Counted from the first letter of the stretch, positions 1 through 9,444 are shown. The stretch is DNA of 52,062 nucleotides from Gemmatimonadota bacterium (GCA_009838975.1 VXQO01000099.1:1-52062), one strand, 5' to 3'. Program-made: numbers and translations. The notes: a model not told the origin generated them from the letters alone.

Positions 1-1130
1 AAGATCAGGAGGCGTGCGGTGCGCGACGTCGCGGCTTCGACCAGCCCGGCGGTGGACCCGTCCACGCCCATCGCCACCACCATCTCGGCCCGGCGCATGA
101 GGCGCTCCATGGCGGCCTCGTCGATCGCGGCGGTGTTGCCGGAGGCTCCGGCGTCCATGGGGTGGTAGCGGCCGGGGCCCGTGCGGAGGAATCCCCGCAC
201 CGGAAGGCCCGTCACCTGGTCGAGCACGGGGAGGAGGAAGCGCGGCTCCCAATCGGGCGCGAAGGAGACTAGGAGGACACCGGTCTCCTCGGGATCGACC
301 TGAACGACCGCGGTGCGCTCGTCGTCCGCTTCGAAGGCGTCGGGGCGGTCGAGGCGCGCGGTGACCAGGTGGGTGCCCGCCTCCAGACCGGTTCCGAAGG
401 TGAAGTCGGCGCCGCTCGTGCCCCCTCCCTGCGGCGCTGCCAGGCGGAGGGTCTGGTGCGGCTGGCCGTCGACGCTGATCGCCACCGTGACCGTGTCGGC
501 GCCGGACGCGCCCTCGACCTCCACCCTGCCCCGCACCTCGTCTCCGCTCGCCGCCGAAGCCGGCAGGATCAGGCGGCCGATGCCGAGATTGTCACCCGCC
601 TCCGCGAGGGTGTCGACGGCGAGGCTTACGCCCAGGCGGCGGGCCGCGAGTGCGGTCGCGACCGGATCGTGCAGCCTGCGGTCGGTGACCAGGACGACCT
701 CGCGGGCACCGGCCTCGGCCGCGACGGCCACCGCCTCGGCCAGGAGCGACTCCACGCCCGACGGGGCGAGCCCGTCGAGAGAGTCGGGATCGACCGCGCG
801 GATTCCCCGGTCGGCCACCATCACGCGGGCGCCGTCTTCGGCCTCCGCCAGGGCCCGCTGCACGGCGGTCTCCCAGAGCACGGTTCCGTCGGCGGCGCGG
901 GCGCCCATGGACGCGCTCGCGTCGAGGATGACGTAACGGTCGGGGGCGTCGCCGCGCGGTCCGGTGGTGAGCACCGGGTTCCAGAGGAGGGCCACCACGC
1001 CCGCCACGGCAATCAGCCTCGCGGCGAGGAGAATGGGGCGGCTCCGCACGTCGAACTCGCGGCGGTAGTACACCCAGGCGCAGAATCCTCCCGCGAGCAG
1101 GAGGGTGACGACCAGCAGAAGAGCGGCCAC
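1..1130 (-). CDS. vWA/BatA-like membrane protein, 3' end beyond the window
   Basis: The frame read leftward from GTG 1130 stays open to the window edge (about 376 codons), so the C-terminus is missing. It opens with two hydrophobic segments (about residues 2-21 and 31-52), the pattern of BatA-type membrane proteins. A von Willebrand A-like region follows, starting LDASASMGA, which has the DxSxS metal-site signature. The middle is rich in Ala, Val and Asp and looks like an Ig- or vWA-type beta fold, ending near a GATase-like stretch. Its start lies 45 bases after the M23 peptidase stop with only a weak ribosome site, so the exact start is uncertain. It may be co-transcribed with the division cluster. 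Exact function is unknown. Confidence 0.7.
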   Translation of the reverse strand, partial: MAALLLVVTLLLAGGFCAWVYYRREFDVRSRPILLAARLIAVAGVVALLWNPVLTTGPRGDAPDRYVILDASASMGARAADGTVLWETAVQRALAEAEDGARVMVADRGIRAVDPDSLDGLAPSGVESLLAEAVAVAAEAGAREVVLVTDRRLHDPVATALAARRLGVSLAVDTLAEAGDNLGIGRLILPASAASGDEVRGRVEVEGASGADTVTVAISVDGQPHQTLRLAAPQGGGTSGADFTFGTGLEAGTHLVTARLDRPDAFEADDERTAVVQVDPEETGVLLVSFAPDWEPRFLLPVLDQVTGLPVRGFLRTGPGRYHPMDAGASGNTAAIDEAAMERLMRRAEMVVAMGVDGSTAGLVEAATSRTARLLI

Positions 1131-1175
1131 GTGTTGCCCGTCAGGAGCCCGCGGGAGGGGTTTCCGCCACGGGCG

Positions 1176-2441
1176 TCACTGATCCGCGCGGCGGCTGCGT
1201 ATCCGGTCGGGGCCGGGAGCCTTCATCAGCAGCGCGAACCGCGCGTTCTTCTCGATTATCCAGCGATCGAAGGCGTCGCCGGGAACCGGGTCGTCGGCGG
1301 GCAGCTCGATGGCGAGCGGATCCACCGGGCGTCCCCCCACGTGCATCTCGTAGTGCAGGTGGTACCCGGTCGCCATCCCGGTCATGCCGACGTAGCCGAT
1401 GGTCTCTCCCTGGCGTACGCGCGAGCCCACGGCGGTGCCGGGGCCGAATCCCTGCAGGTGGGCGTACCGGGTCAGAAAGCCGTTGCCGTGGCGCACGTCG
1501 ATGACGCGGCCGTAGGTGTCGCTCCATCCCCTGCGCGCGATCACGCCGTCGGCGGTGACCTCGACGGGTGTGCCCGGATCGGCCGCGTAGTCGACGCCGC
1601 GGTGCGCCCGCCAGGTGCGCAGGATCGGATGGAAGCGGCTGTTGGTATAGCGCGACGAAATGCGGCTGAACCGCAGCGGCCGCATGAGGAAGGCGCGGCG
1701 CACCGACTCGCCCTCGAGGTCGTACCAGGTGCCCTGGCCGTCGCCGTTCGGGTCGAAGAGGATGGCGTAGTAGGGATTGCCGGCGTTGACCAGTTCCGCC
1801 GCCAGCAGGCTCCCGGAGCGCATGCTCCCGTCGGGCCGCTTCTCGCGTTCGAAGACGAAGCGGTAGGTGTCGCCCACCCGGATGCTCCGGAAGAAGTCGA
1901 TCCGCCACTGGAAGACGCGGTCCAGGCGATCGACGAAGTTGACCCGGTCGTTCTGGGGCATTTCGGAGAGGACCGGATCGGTCATGACCGCGGTCCAGAG
2001 GTCGGTCGTGATCTCGCCGGCCGCGTAGACGGTGTCGACCGTCGTGGGCAGAACCGCCACCGACGAATTCCATTGGCCCCCGGAGGTGCGGTTGAGGATC
2101 AGCGTGTTGTCCCTGTCGAGACCGACGCTTATCCCGTGCGGAAGGTCGGCATCCGGGCGCCAGCGCAGCCGTATCTCGGTGCCGCCACGAAGCCGCCTGG
2201 GGCTGTGGTGCTCGCGGAAGGCCAGAAGGATGTCCTGCTGTTCCGTCGCGCCCAGGCCGGCGTCATTCAGGATCTGCCCGAAGGTCATGCCGAAGGAGAG
2301 CTCGCGCACCTCCTCCCTGAAGGGCGCAAGGGCGAACACTCCATCCAGTTCGGCCGACTCGGGGACCCGGTTCGAAAGGCTGACGACCCCGATGGCCGCG
2401 GCAAGGGCCGTTCCGGCGGCGGCCACGAGGGCCATCCGCAT
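1176..2441 (-). CDS. M23 family peptidoglycan endopeptidase
   Basis: This 421-residue protein probably hydrolyses peptidoglycan cross-links in the periplasm. It has an N-terminal signal or anchor segment (residues 3-24), then a middle region with an OapA/LysM-like look (FGMTFGQILNDAG). The C-terminal LytM domain shows the zinc ligands in HRGVD and HLHYE, so it appears catalytically intact. The layout resembles MepM/Csd3-type endopeptidases. It begins 29 bases after the ftsZ stop and is probably the distal part of the dcw transcript, tying wall cleavage to division. The start ATG 2441 is chosen because it precedes the hydrophobic segment; ATG 2435 is equally possible. Confidence 0.9.
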   Translation of the reverse strand: MRMALVAAAGTALAAAIGVVSLSNRVPESAELDGVFALAPFREEVRELSFGMTFGQILNDAGLGATEQQDILLAFREHHSPRRLRGGTEIRLRWRPDADLPHGISVGLDRDNTLILNRTSGGQWNSSVAVLPTTVDTVYAAGEITTDLWTAVMTDPVLSEMPQNDRVNFVDRLDRVFQWRIDFFRSIRVGDTYRFVFEREKRPDGSMRSGSLLAAELVNAGNPYYAILFDPNGDGQGTWYDLEGESVRRAFLMRPLRFSRISSRYTNSRFHPILRTWRAHRGVDYAADPGTPVEVTADGVIARRGWSDTYGRVIDVRHGNGFLTRYAHLQGFGPGTAVGSRVRQGETIGYVGMTGMATGYHLHYEMHVGGRPVDPLAIELPADDPVPGDAFDRWIIEKNARFALLMKAPGPDRIRSRRADQ

Positions 2442-2470
2442 CGCGGTCGGCCTGATGACGGCATTGCTCT

Positions 2471-3823
2471 TCAGGCGTTGAACCTCCTGATGAAGGTCGG
2501 CAGCTCCAGTTCCCTGACTCCAAACATATCACGGGTCCTCCCGTGCGCGCTTCCTTCGCGGCTCACCGCCCTCGGCATCGGGGTGCGGGACACCGCCGCG
2601 CTTCCGATGCCTCCGGACCGGACGGGGCCTCCCGGAGCCGCTGCGTTGGACTCCAGGGGCGCCCGGAAGGGCGTTGGAGCCGGGGTTTGCATTCGCGCCG
2701 GTTGCCGAGCGGGCCGGGGAGCCGCGAGCGGGGAGCGCTCGACCATGCGTGTCTGTCCGGTGTCGCCTACGGCCCTGGGCATCACCTGGCGGGCGTCGCC
2801 CACTCCCCGGGCTTCTTCCTGAAAGCCGAATTGCGGGCTGATCATCGGCTTCGTCCTTCTTTCGGCGTCGTCGAATCCCGTGGCGATGAGGGTTACCCTG
2901 ATCTCGCCCTCCATGGCCGAGTCCTGTACCGCGCCGAAGATGATCTCGGCATCGTCGCCGGCTTCCTCCTGGATCATTGTCGAGATGTCGGTCACCTCGT
3001 CGATCGCCAGATCCGATCCCCCGGTGATGTTGATCAGCACGCCCTTCGCCCCGCGGATGGACACGTTGTCCAGGAGCGGAGAGGTGACCGCGTCCTGCGC
3101 CGCGGTCAACGCGCGGTTTTCGCCCTGCCCCACGCCGGTGCCCATGAGTGCGGCCCCGCACGAGGACATGACCGTGCGCACGTCCGCAAAGTCGACGTTG
3201 ACTTCCCCGCTCACGCGGATCAGGTCGCTGATCCCCTGGGTCGCGTGCAGGAGCACCTCGTCGGCCTTCTTCAGAGCATCCTGGAAGGACGTGCCCTTAC
3301 CGACGACCGAAAGAAGGCGATCGTTCGGCACAACCACCGTGGTGTCGACGGTGCGGCGAAGCTCGGCCAGCCCCTGATCGGCCTGGCGCATGCGCTTCTT
3401 CCCCTCGAACGAGAACGGCTTCGTCACCACCGCGATGGTCAGCGCGCCCAGCTCCCTGGCCATCTCCCCGATCACCGGCGCGGCTCCCGTGCCCGTGCCG
3501 CCGCCCATCCCCGCGGCGATGAAGATCAGGTCGGCCCCGTCCAGCAGACGGCGCACCTCGTCGGAGTCCTCAGCCACGGCCTGGCGGCCGATCCCCGGGC
3601 GTGCTCCTGCTCCGAGGCCACGCGTCAGCTTCTTGCCCAGCTGAATCACGTTTTCGGCCCTGGACATGGCCAGCGCCTGCGCATCCGTGTTGGCCGAGAT
3701 GAACTCGACCCCTTCCAGGTTCTCGTCGATCATCCTGTTGACGGCGTTGCCGCCGGCTCCACCGACACCGATCACCCTCATCAGGGCGCCCTTGCGGGGA
3801 GCGTCGTCCAGTTGGAACATCAT
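2471..3823 (-). CDS. ftsZ: Cell division protein FtsZ
   Basis: FtsZ is the tubulin-like GTPase that forms the division ring in the cytoplasm. The 450-residue protein has the nucleotide-binding signature GGGTGTG at residues 107-113, the early glycine loop VGGAGGNAVNRM, and the T7-loop region further on. After a variable Pro/Arg-rich linker (about residues 325-430) comes the C-terminal conserved peptide ELPTFIRR, which binds FtsA and other partners. The start ATG 3823 has AGGAG eight bases upstream; a second ATG follows directly. A longer frame extends upstream to 3928, but that part is not FtsZ-like. ftsZ lies 61 bases after ftsA. Confidence 0.98.
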   Translation of the reverse strand: MMFQLDDAPRKGALMRVIGVGGAGGNAVNRMIDENLEGVEFISANTDAQALAMSRAENVIQLGKKLTRGLGAGARPGIGRQAVAEDSDEVRRLLDGADLIFIAAGMGGGTGTGAAPVIGEMARELGALTIAVVTKPFSFEGKKRMRQADQGLAELRRTVDTTVVVPNDRLLSVVGKGTSFQDALKKADEVLLHATQGISDLIRVSGEVNVDFADVRTVMSSCGAALMGTGVGQGENRALTAAQDAVTSPLLDNVSIRGAKGVLINITGGSDLAIDEVTDISTMIQEEAGDDAEIIFGAVQDSAMEGEIRVTLIATGFDDAERRTKPMISPQFGFQEEARGVGDARQVMPRAVGDTGQTRMVERSPLAAPRPARQPARMQTPAPTPFRAPLESNAAAPGGPVRSGGIGSAAVSRTPMPRAVSREGSAHGRTRDMFGVRELELPTFIRRFNA

Positions 3824-3884
3824 CGCGTCATCTCCTCTGGGACCTCCGTCCCGGTTGGCAACCTTCGGTCGTACATCCGAATCG

Positions 3885-5111
3885 CTAGAAGAACTCCTTG
3901 AGCCATGCGCCCACGCGGGTGACCACACCCGAAGCCAGAGTGGACGCTCCCTCGCCCGTATCTATGAAGTAGTCGGCCCCGTAGAGGGCGAGCCCGGCGG
4001 CGGTGGCGAACCCCGGGCGCGCCACGAGATCCGCCAGACCCTGAAGTCCTTCCCCGGGAACCCCGATCCGGGCCGCCACCCCGAGGCATTCGCTCGCCAG
4101 CCTGGCGATTCCCGGGGTGGCCGTGACACCGCCCGTGATCACGACGCCCGCCCCCAGGGCCTGTGGATTGCACGTCCGGCTCAGCCTGCGTTCGATCTGC
4201 AGGAACATGTTCTTCAGCCGCTCCTCGATGAGCTCGGCAACGTACCTGCGCGCCACTCTTTTGGGACGGCCGTTACCCGTCGGCACTTCGATCACCTCGA
4301 CCGGGTCCACCGAACGCGGACGGGCCGATCCGTTTTCTTCCTTGATTCTCGCCGCCTGCGCGAAAGGAACCGACAGGCCTCGGATCAGGTCGCTCGTGAT
4401 GGCCGATCCGCCGAACGGGAACACCGTCAGATCGCGGATCTTCCCTTCGTAGTAGAGGCCCATTCCCGTGGACGCAGCCCCCATGTCGATCAGGACGACG
4501 CCGAGCTCCCTCTCGTCCTCGGCGAGCACGGCACGAGCGGCCGCCAGCGGCTCCAGCAGCCGATCCTGCACGCGGTAGCCCGCCCTCTCGACCGCCCTGG
4601 TGAGGTTGCCTACGACCGCGGAACAGCCGGTAACGATGCAGAGTTCGGTCTCCAGGCGGGTGCCGGCCATCCCGACCGGATCCTGTATCCCGCCGTAGTG
4701 GTCGACCGAGTAGTCCTGCGGGATGGCATGGATCAGTTCCCGATCGTGGGCCAGCGGCACGGCCTGTGCGACCTCGTTCACGCGGTCCACGTCGTCCAGC
4801 ACGATTTCCTCGGCCGCAACGGCCACAACCCCTTCGGAGCGTCTCACCTCGATGTGATCGCCGGCGACCCCGACGTACACGCGATCGACCCGGACGCCCG
4901 CCATCACCTCCGCCTCGGTCACCGCCCCCCGAATGCACTCCGTGGCGGCGTCCAGGTCCGTGATGACGTCCTTGCGGACGCCGACTGTGCCGGTGGCTCC
5001 GACTCCGAGAACCCGCAGTTCGGGCCGTCTGTACCTGGGCACGTACTCGCCGATGACCGCGCGGGTGTGCGTCGAGCCCACGTCGAGCCCCGCAATCAGC
5101 GCCGATCTCAT
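3885..5111 (-). CDS. ftsA: Cell division protein FtsA
   Basis: FtsA is an actin-fold ATPase that tethers FtsZ to the membrane. The 408-residue product starts with the phosphate-1 motif GLDVGSTHTRAV, has a second phosphate motif LIDMGAASTGM, and an adenosine motif VVITGGVTATPG. The C-terminus VGAWLKEFF is the amphipathic membrane-targeting helix. The start ATG overlaps the ftsQ stop in ATGA, which indicates translational coupling. An open frame continues upstream of this start, but it overlies ftsQ and is a shadow. Confidence 0.97.
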   Translation of the reverse strand: MRSALIAGLDVGSTHTRAVIGEYVPRYRRPELRVLGVGATGTVGVRKDVITDLDAATECIRGAVTEAEVMAGVRVDRVYVGVAGDHIEVRRSEGVVAVAAEEIVLDDVDRVNEVAQAVPLAHDRELIHAIPQDYSVDHYGGIQDPVGMAGTRLETELCIVTGCSAVVGNLTRAVERAGYRVQDRLLEPLAAARAVLAEDERELGVVLIDMGAASTGMGLYYEGKIRDLTVFPFGGSAITSDLIRGLSVPFAQAARIKEENGSARPRSVDPVEVIEVPTGNGRPKRVARRYVAELIEERLKNMFLQIERRLSRTCNPQALGAGVVITGGVTATPGIARLASECLGVAARIGVPGEGLQGLADLVARPGFATAAGLALYGADYFIDTGEGASTLASGVVTRVGAWLKEFF

Positions 5112-5650
5112 CGGGTCCTCACCACGACCTGGTCCTCGAAACGAAGATCGATCTCGCGCGGCTGGCCCTCGCCCAGGCGCTCGACCGCGTCGTTGAGGGC
5201 GACGATGCCCTCCCGCAGCCGCGCTTCGGTGATCGGGGGCACGTACCGGATCCGGATCCCCGAGTCGCCGAGCAGGAGCGCGATTTCGCGGTCGGCGACC
5301 CGGGCCTCGGAGATGACGGCGAAGACTTCGGGAGCCATCTCGGCCATGTGGCCGACATCGTGCGCGAGGATGCGCAGTCCCCAGAGGGACTCCGCCTTCG
5401 GCGTCTGCACCGACAGCACGGGGAGGTCGAGCACCGGGTCCGCCGGGTCGACGGGCATGACGTTGCCGCGCCGGTCGACCGCCACAACGAGGGGCGAGGC
5501 CACCAGGCCGACCGGAGCCCGGTCGTCGTCGGTGCGACGCGCCTCGGGTGCGGGGGTTTCCGCCAAAAGAAGCAGGCAGGCGGCAAGCGCAACGAGACCG
5601 GTGGCGCCCGATGCCAGGGCGAGCCTTCGTCCGCGAGAGCCGGTCCTCAT
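5108..5650 (-). CDS. ftsQ: Short FtsQ/DivIB-like division protein without a visible POTRA domain
   Basis: FtsQ links the cytoplasmic and periplasmic parts of the divisome through FtsL and FtsB. The product has 180 residues, against roughly 250-280 in most bacteria. One membrane segment (residues 10-30) is followed by only about 20 residues before a region matching the FtsQ beta domain (PVGLVASPLVVAVDRRG, then the terminal EIDLRFEDQVVVR). The POTRA domain, about 70 residues that normally sits between them, is not seen in any frame. The assignment rests on position between murC and ftsA and on the beta-domain pattern. Both ends overlap their neighbours by 4 bases (ATGA), so an assembly deletion would have to be in frame. 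Confidence 0.8.
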   Translation of the reverse strand: MRTGSRGRRLALASGATGLVALAACLLLLAETPAPEARRTDDDRAPVGLVASPLVVAVDRRGNVMPVDPADPVLDLPVLSVQTPKAESLWGLRILAHDVGHMAEMAPEVFAVISEARVADREIALLLGDSGIRIRYVPPITEARLREGIVALNDAVERLGEGQPREIDLRFEDQVVVRTR

Positions 5651-7068
5651 GCGGGTTCCCCCTTCCGAGCGGGCCGTTGCCGGAGGAGAGCCAGAACCTC
5701 GGGACCCGTGGACTCGATCGACCCCGCACCCATGAGAACGCACAGATCTCCCTCGCACAGGTCGGCCGCAACCGCCTCGGCCAGCGTCGCCAGCACGGGA
5801 TGGTACGACACCCTCGACGCCGGCCCGGCGACTGCGGACGCGACCAGTTTCCCGGTGACCCCGGCGAGCGGCTCTTCCCGGGCCGGGTACACGTCGGTCA
5901 CCCAGATCCGGTCGGCCGCGGCGAGGGCGCGCCCGAATTCGCTGTAGAAATCGCGCGTGCGCGTGAACAGGTGCGGCTGGAAGACCGCCACGACGCGCCG
6001 GTCCGGGTTGGCCGCGCGCGCCGCGGCGAGGGTGGCTGCGATCTCGGTGGGGTGATGCGCGTAGTCGTCGACGACCTGGACGCCTGCCGCGGTCCCCAGG
6101 ACGTCGTAGCGGCGACCCACGCCCCGGAACGCCTTGAGCCCTGCGTGTACCGCACCCCACCCGGCGCCGAAGCTGCGGGCCACTCCCGCCGCCGCCAGCG
6201 CGTTGCGGACGTTGTGAACGCCCGGGGCGGCAACGGTGAACCGGCCCGCGAACACCCCGTCCTCGACCACGGTGAACCGGCTCCCGCGGCCGTTGGCGTG
6301 CACCTCGACCGCGCGCAGCCGGGAGCCCGCGGCAAGGCCGTAGCTGCGGGTCCGGGAGCCCCCCTGCACGCCGATCCTTGCGGCCCCGGCGTCGTCGCCG
6401 CACACCCACAGCGTTCCCTCGGGCAGCAGCCGGTCGACGAAGCTCGCGAACGAGGCGCGGACTCCGTCGAGGTCGCGGTATATGTCCAGGTGGTCGGCTT
6501 CGAGGTTGTTGACGACCGCCACCTCCGGCTTGAGTGAGAGAAACGAGTGGTCGTACTCGTCGGCCTCCACGACGAAGACGCGGGACTCGCCCGCCCGCAG
6601 GTTTCCGCCCCACGCCGGAACCGCGCCGCCCACCACGCCGGTCGGGTCCAGGCCGCCCTCCTCCAGGATGTGGGTGGCCATCGCCGTCGTGGTGGTCTTG
6701 CCGTGCGTGCCGGCGATCCCGGCGACACGCCCGTCGTTGACCCACTGTCCCAGCGCCTCCGCACGCTTGATCACGGGAATCCCGGCGGCCCGTGCGGCGG
6801 CCAGCTCCTCGTGGTCCGGCGGCACGGCCGAAGTGACCACGACCGCGGCCACGCCTTCCACGTGGGCCGGGTCGTGGCCGCGCGTATACGCCATCCCCAT
6901 GCGCGCCAGCGCTTCGGCTGCCTGGCCGTCCGCCAGGTCGCACCCGGTGACCGTGGCGCCACTGCGGAGCACCATCTCGGCCAGCGGCGCCATCCCGGCA
7001 CCTCCGACCCCCATGAAGTGGATCGGGCCGCGTTCGGCTAGCGCGCGCAAGCCGGTCCGGGCGCTCAC
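5647..7068 (-). CDS. murC: UDP-N-acetylmuramate-L-alanine ligase
   Basis: MurC adds L-alanine to UDP-MurNAc in the cytoplasm, the first step of stem-peptide assembly. The 473-residue protein shows the N-terminal dinucleotide-like loop MGVGGAGMAPLA, the ATP-binding P-loop GTHGKTTTT, the conserved EADEYDHSFL segment, and the C-terminal ligase motif DDYAHHPTEI. I use GTG 7068, which overlaps the murG stop (GTGA) and directly precedes the conserved domain; an in-frame extension to 7194 lies inside murG and is unlikely. murB, often found next to murC, is not in this cluster. Confidence 0.97.
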   Translation of the reverse strand: MSARTGLRALAERGPIHFMGVGGAGMAPLAEMVLRSGATVTGCDLADGQAAEALARMGMAYTRGHDPAHVEGVAAVVVTSAVPPDHEELAAARAAGIPVIKRAEALGQWVNDGRVAGIAGTHGKTTTTAMATHILEEGGLDPTGVVGGAVPAWGGNLRAGESRVFVVEADEYDHSFLSLKPEVAVVNNLEADHLDIYRDLDGVRASFASFVDRLLPEGTLWVCGDDAGAARIGVQGGSRTRSYGLAAGSRLRAVEVHANGRGSRFTVVEDGVFAGRFTVAAPGVHNVRNALAAAGVARSFGAGWGAVHAGLKAFRGVGRRYDVLGTAAGVQVVDDYAHHPTEIAATLAAARAANPDRRVVAVFQPHLFTRTRDFYSEFGRALAAADRIWVTDVYPAREEPLAGVTGKLVASAVAGPASRVSYHPVLATLAEAVAADLCEGDLCVLMGAGSIESTGPEVLALLRQRPARKGEPA

Positions 7069-8216
7069 CCGATCAACTCCGCGATCGCCGCCGCCACCTG
7101 GCGTGCCGCGCCGGGGCGGGCGCGCCGGCCGGCCCCGCGAGCCATTTCCGCGAGGACGCCAGGGGTATCGAGAAGCCTGGTGACCTCGCCCCACAGCCTC
7201 TCGCCGGTGAGCTCCCGACCCTTCGGATCCTTCTCCGGCAGGTGCACGGCCGCGCCGGCGGCTTCAAGGGAACGCGCGTTGACCGTCTGGTGGTCTGCGG
7301 CGGCCGTCGGCAGCGGGACCAGGATCGCCGGCAGCCCCCATGCCAGGAACTCGGAGGTGGCCATCGCGCCCGCGCGCGAGACGGCGACATCGGCCGCGGC
7401 CAGTGCCTGGTACATCCGCTTCGGCTCCAGGTAGGAGACGACCAAGTAGCGTGCGCCCCGCACCGCACCCAGTTCGGCGGCGACGGCGTCGTAGTGCGCC
7501 GGCCCGGTGATCCACAAGACGAACTGTCCATCGATCGGCCGATCGTCTTGCAGAATCTCCATCGTTGCCCGGTTCATCTTGCGGGCACCCTGGCTGCCGC
7601 CCACGACCAGCACCACCTTGCCGTCCACCGGCAGCCCCAGCGCGCGCCGGGCATCGGCGCCGGCGCGGGCTTCCGGGGCCGGAAGCGGGCGGATCGGATT
7701 GCCGGTGTCCAGAACCCTTGCCCTGGCGCGCGCCGGGAGCGCCGACGCCGCTTCCGGGTAGGCGACGTGGATCTGCCGGGCCCAGCGTGCGACCAGACGC
7801 GTGGTCTTCCCCGGATGGGTGTTCTGCTCCTGGAGGACCACGGGCAGCCCGAGCAGCCGGGCCGCGATCCCGGCCGGCGCGCACACGTATCCGCCCGTGA
7901 GCACCACGGCCCTCGCGCGGCGCCTGCGGAAGTCGGGTACGAGTCTGCAGACGGCCAGGAAGAGCAGCCACAGGGCTCTCGCATTCGCCGCGGCCGCGGA
8001 AAGCGGACGCCCGGCCCGGAACGGATGACTCAATCCCGCCACGGGCAGCAGCCGGTAGGAGTAGCCCAGATGCGGCAACTCGCGGGCCTCGATCCGTCCC
8101 TCTGTCCCAACGAAGTATGGCTCCGCCCCTGGAAGCACGTCGACGAGGGTCTCCGCAATGTTCCGGGCGGGATGAAAGTGCCCTGCGGTTCCGCCGCCGG
8201 AGAAGACCACCACCAC
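7065..8216 (-). CDS. murG: UDP-GlcNAc:lipid I N-acetylglucosaminyltransferase
   Basis: MurG converts lipid I to lipid II at the inner face of the membrane. The 383-residue GT28 protein has the glycine loop FSGGGTAGHFHPA (GGTAGH in place of the usual GGTGGH), the second loop GGSQGARKMN, and the donor-binding segment SRAGAMATSEFLAWGLPAI. The start GTG 8216 follows the ftsW stop by one base. The C-terminus overlaps murC by 4 bases. Confidence 0.96.
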   Translation of the reverse strand: MVVVFSGGGTAGHFHPARNIAETLVDVLPGAEPYFVGTEGRIEARELPHLGYSYRLLPVAGLSHPFRAGRPLSAAAANARALWLLFLAVCRLVPDFRRRRARAVVLTGGYVCAPAGIAARLLGLPVVLQEQNTHPGKTTRLVARWARQIHVAYPEAASALPARARARVLDTGNPIRPLPAPEARAGADARRALGLPVDGKVVLVVGGSQGARKMNRATMEILQDDRPIDGQFVLWITGPAHYDAVAAELGAVRGARYLVVSYLEPKRMYQALAAADVAVSRAGAMATSEFLAWGLPAILVPLPTAAADHQTVNARSLEAAGAAVHLPEKDPKGRELTGERLWGEVTRLLDTPGVLAEMARGAGRRARPGAARQVAAAIAELIG

Positions 8217-8217
8217 G

Positions 8218-9444
8218 TCACCCTCCCACCGTCGCGGCTCGGCCGGTGCGGCCTTCCGGCATTTCGCGCGCGACGGCCAGCAGGATTCCCACGGCGGCGA
8301 GCATGGTCACCAGGTTGGTCCGCCCGAACGAGATGAATGGAAGCGAGAGCCCGGTTGTGGGAAAGACGCCCAGCCCCACCCCTATGTGCAGAAAGGCCTG
8401 CAGGCCGATGAGCGTGCCGACGCCGATGGCCAGCAGCTCGCTGAACAGGTTCCTGGCGCGGCGAGCGACCCGGAACGCCATCGCAATCAGGGCCACGTAG
8501 CAGAGGATCACGGCCAGGGCGCCCACGAGTCCCCACTCCTCGCCGATCATGGCGAAGATGAAGTCGTTGTGAGCCTCGGGCAGAAACCCGAACTTCTGCC
8601 GTCCTTCGCCGAATCCCACCCCGGTCACACCCCCCGAGCCGATGGCGACCAGGCTCTGATAGCTCTGGTAGGTGGCCCCGTCCGGAACCGTCCCGGGCTC
8701 GAGAAGGATCGACTCCCAGCGTGACCTGCGGTAGCCCGAGGTCACCGCGGGCGCGATGAACGGCGCCGCGAGGAGACCCAGAAACACGAAGTGGGCCGGC
8801 CGCGCGCCCGCCACGACGACGATGGTCGCGCCCATGGCGGCGATGAGGACGGCGGTGGACAGATCGGGTTCGAGCAGGACCAGAACCACCACGACCGACC
8901 ATGCCACGAGGAAGGGCGCCAATCCCCTTCCCAGACTGTGGAAGTACTCCCGCTTCCGCACGGCCAGCGCGGCGGTCCAGATCAACACGGCCAGCTTGGC
9001 GAGATCCGACGGCTGGACGGTGATGCCCAGTCTCAGCCATCTGCGCGCGCCGTTGATGCTGGGAGCGATCGCCTCCGTGAAGGGAAGCACCACGATGATG
9101 AGGAGCAGAATCGAGGCGAGCAGGATGTGGTGGGCCATCTGCCTCCACCACTCGGTCGGCACGCAAGCGCAGACGACCATGATCGCCAGGCCGATCATGA
9201 CGCCGATTCCCTGCCGCGCGACATAGTGGTAGTGGGGAAGGTCTCCCTGCTGGGCCATGACCGAGCTGGCGCTGTGCAGGGTGATGAGCCCGAAGACGAG
9301 CAGCGACACGGTGATGAAGACGATCGCGGCCGGCTCCCACCCCCTTCCGAGACCGGTTTCCGGGAGGGACCGGGGAATCCGGGCGGCGACGTCGACGGCC
9401 CAGGGACCGCTTCGCAGCCGACGTCGGTGCCGGGCGGCCCTCAC
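8218..9444 (-). CDS. ftsW: FtsW, SEDS-family peptidoglycan polymerase
   Basis: FtsW polymerises lipid II into septal glycan strands together with FtsI. The 408-residue protein has about ten membrane helices. It carries SEDS landmarks: the SINGARRWLRLG segment, PSDLAKLA, the LEPDLSTAVL loop with its conserved Asp, and the EAHNDFIFAMIGEEWG signature. It starts at GTG 9444, overlapping murD by 4 bases (GTGA). The first 35 residues are Arg-rich and cytosolic. Confidence 0.97.
   Translation of the reverse strand: MRAARHRRRLRSGPWAVDVAARIPRSLPETGLGRGWEPAAIVFITVSLLVFGLITLHSASSVMAQQGDLPHYHYVARQGIGVMIGLAIMVVCACVPTEWWRQMAHHILLASILLLIIVVLPFTEAIAPSINGARRWLRLGITVQPSDLAKLAVLIWTAALAVRKREYFHSLGRGLAPFLVAWSVVVVLVLLEPDLSTAVLIAAMGATIVVVAGARPAHFVFLGLLAAPFIAPAVTSGYRRSRWESILLEPGTVPDGATYQSYQSLVAIGSGGVTGVGFGEGRQKFGFLPEAHNDFIFAMIGEEWGLVGALAVILCYVALIAMAFRVARRARNLFSELLAIGVGTLIGLQAFLHIGVGLGVFPTTGLSLPFISFGRTNLVTMLAAVGILLAVAREMPEGRTGRAATVGG

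Noticed and set aside
369-2822. Long open frame on the plus strand
   Set aside because: It lies antisense to the M23 and ftsZ genes, has no family features and shows the Arg/Pro/Ala bias typical of shadow frames in GC-rich DNA. The same applies to other long antisense frames such as 2543-3901, 13427-15232 and 34626-35984.
7069-7194. N-terminal extension of murC
   Set aside because: It lies inside murG, has no MurC-like sequence and lacks a ribosome site; GTG 7068 is coupled to the murG stop.
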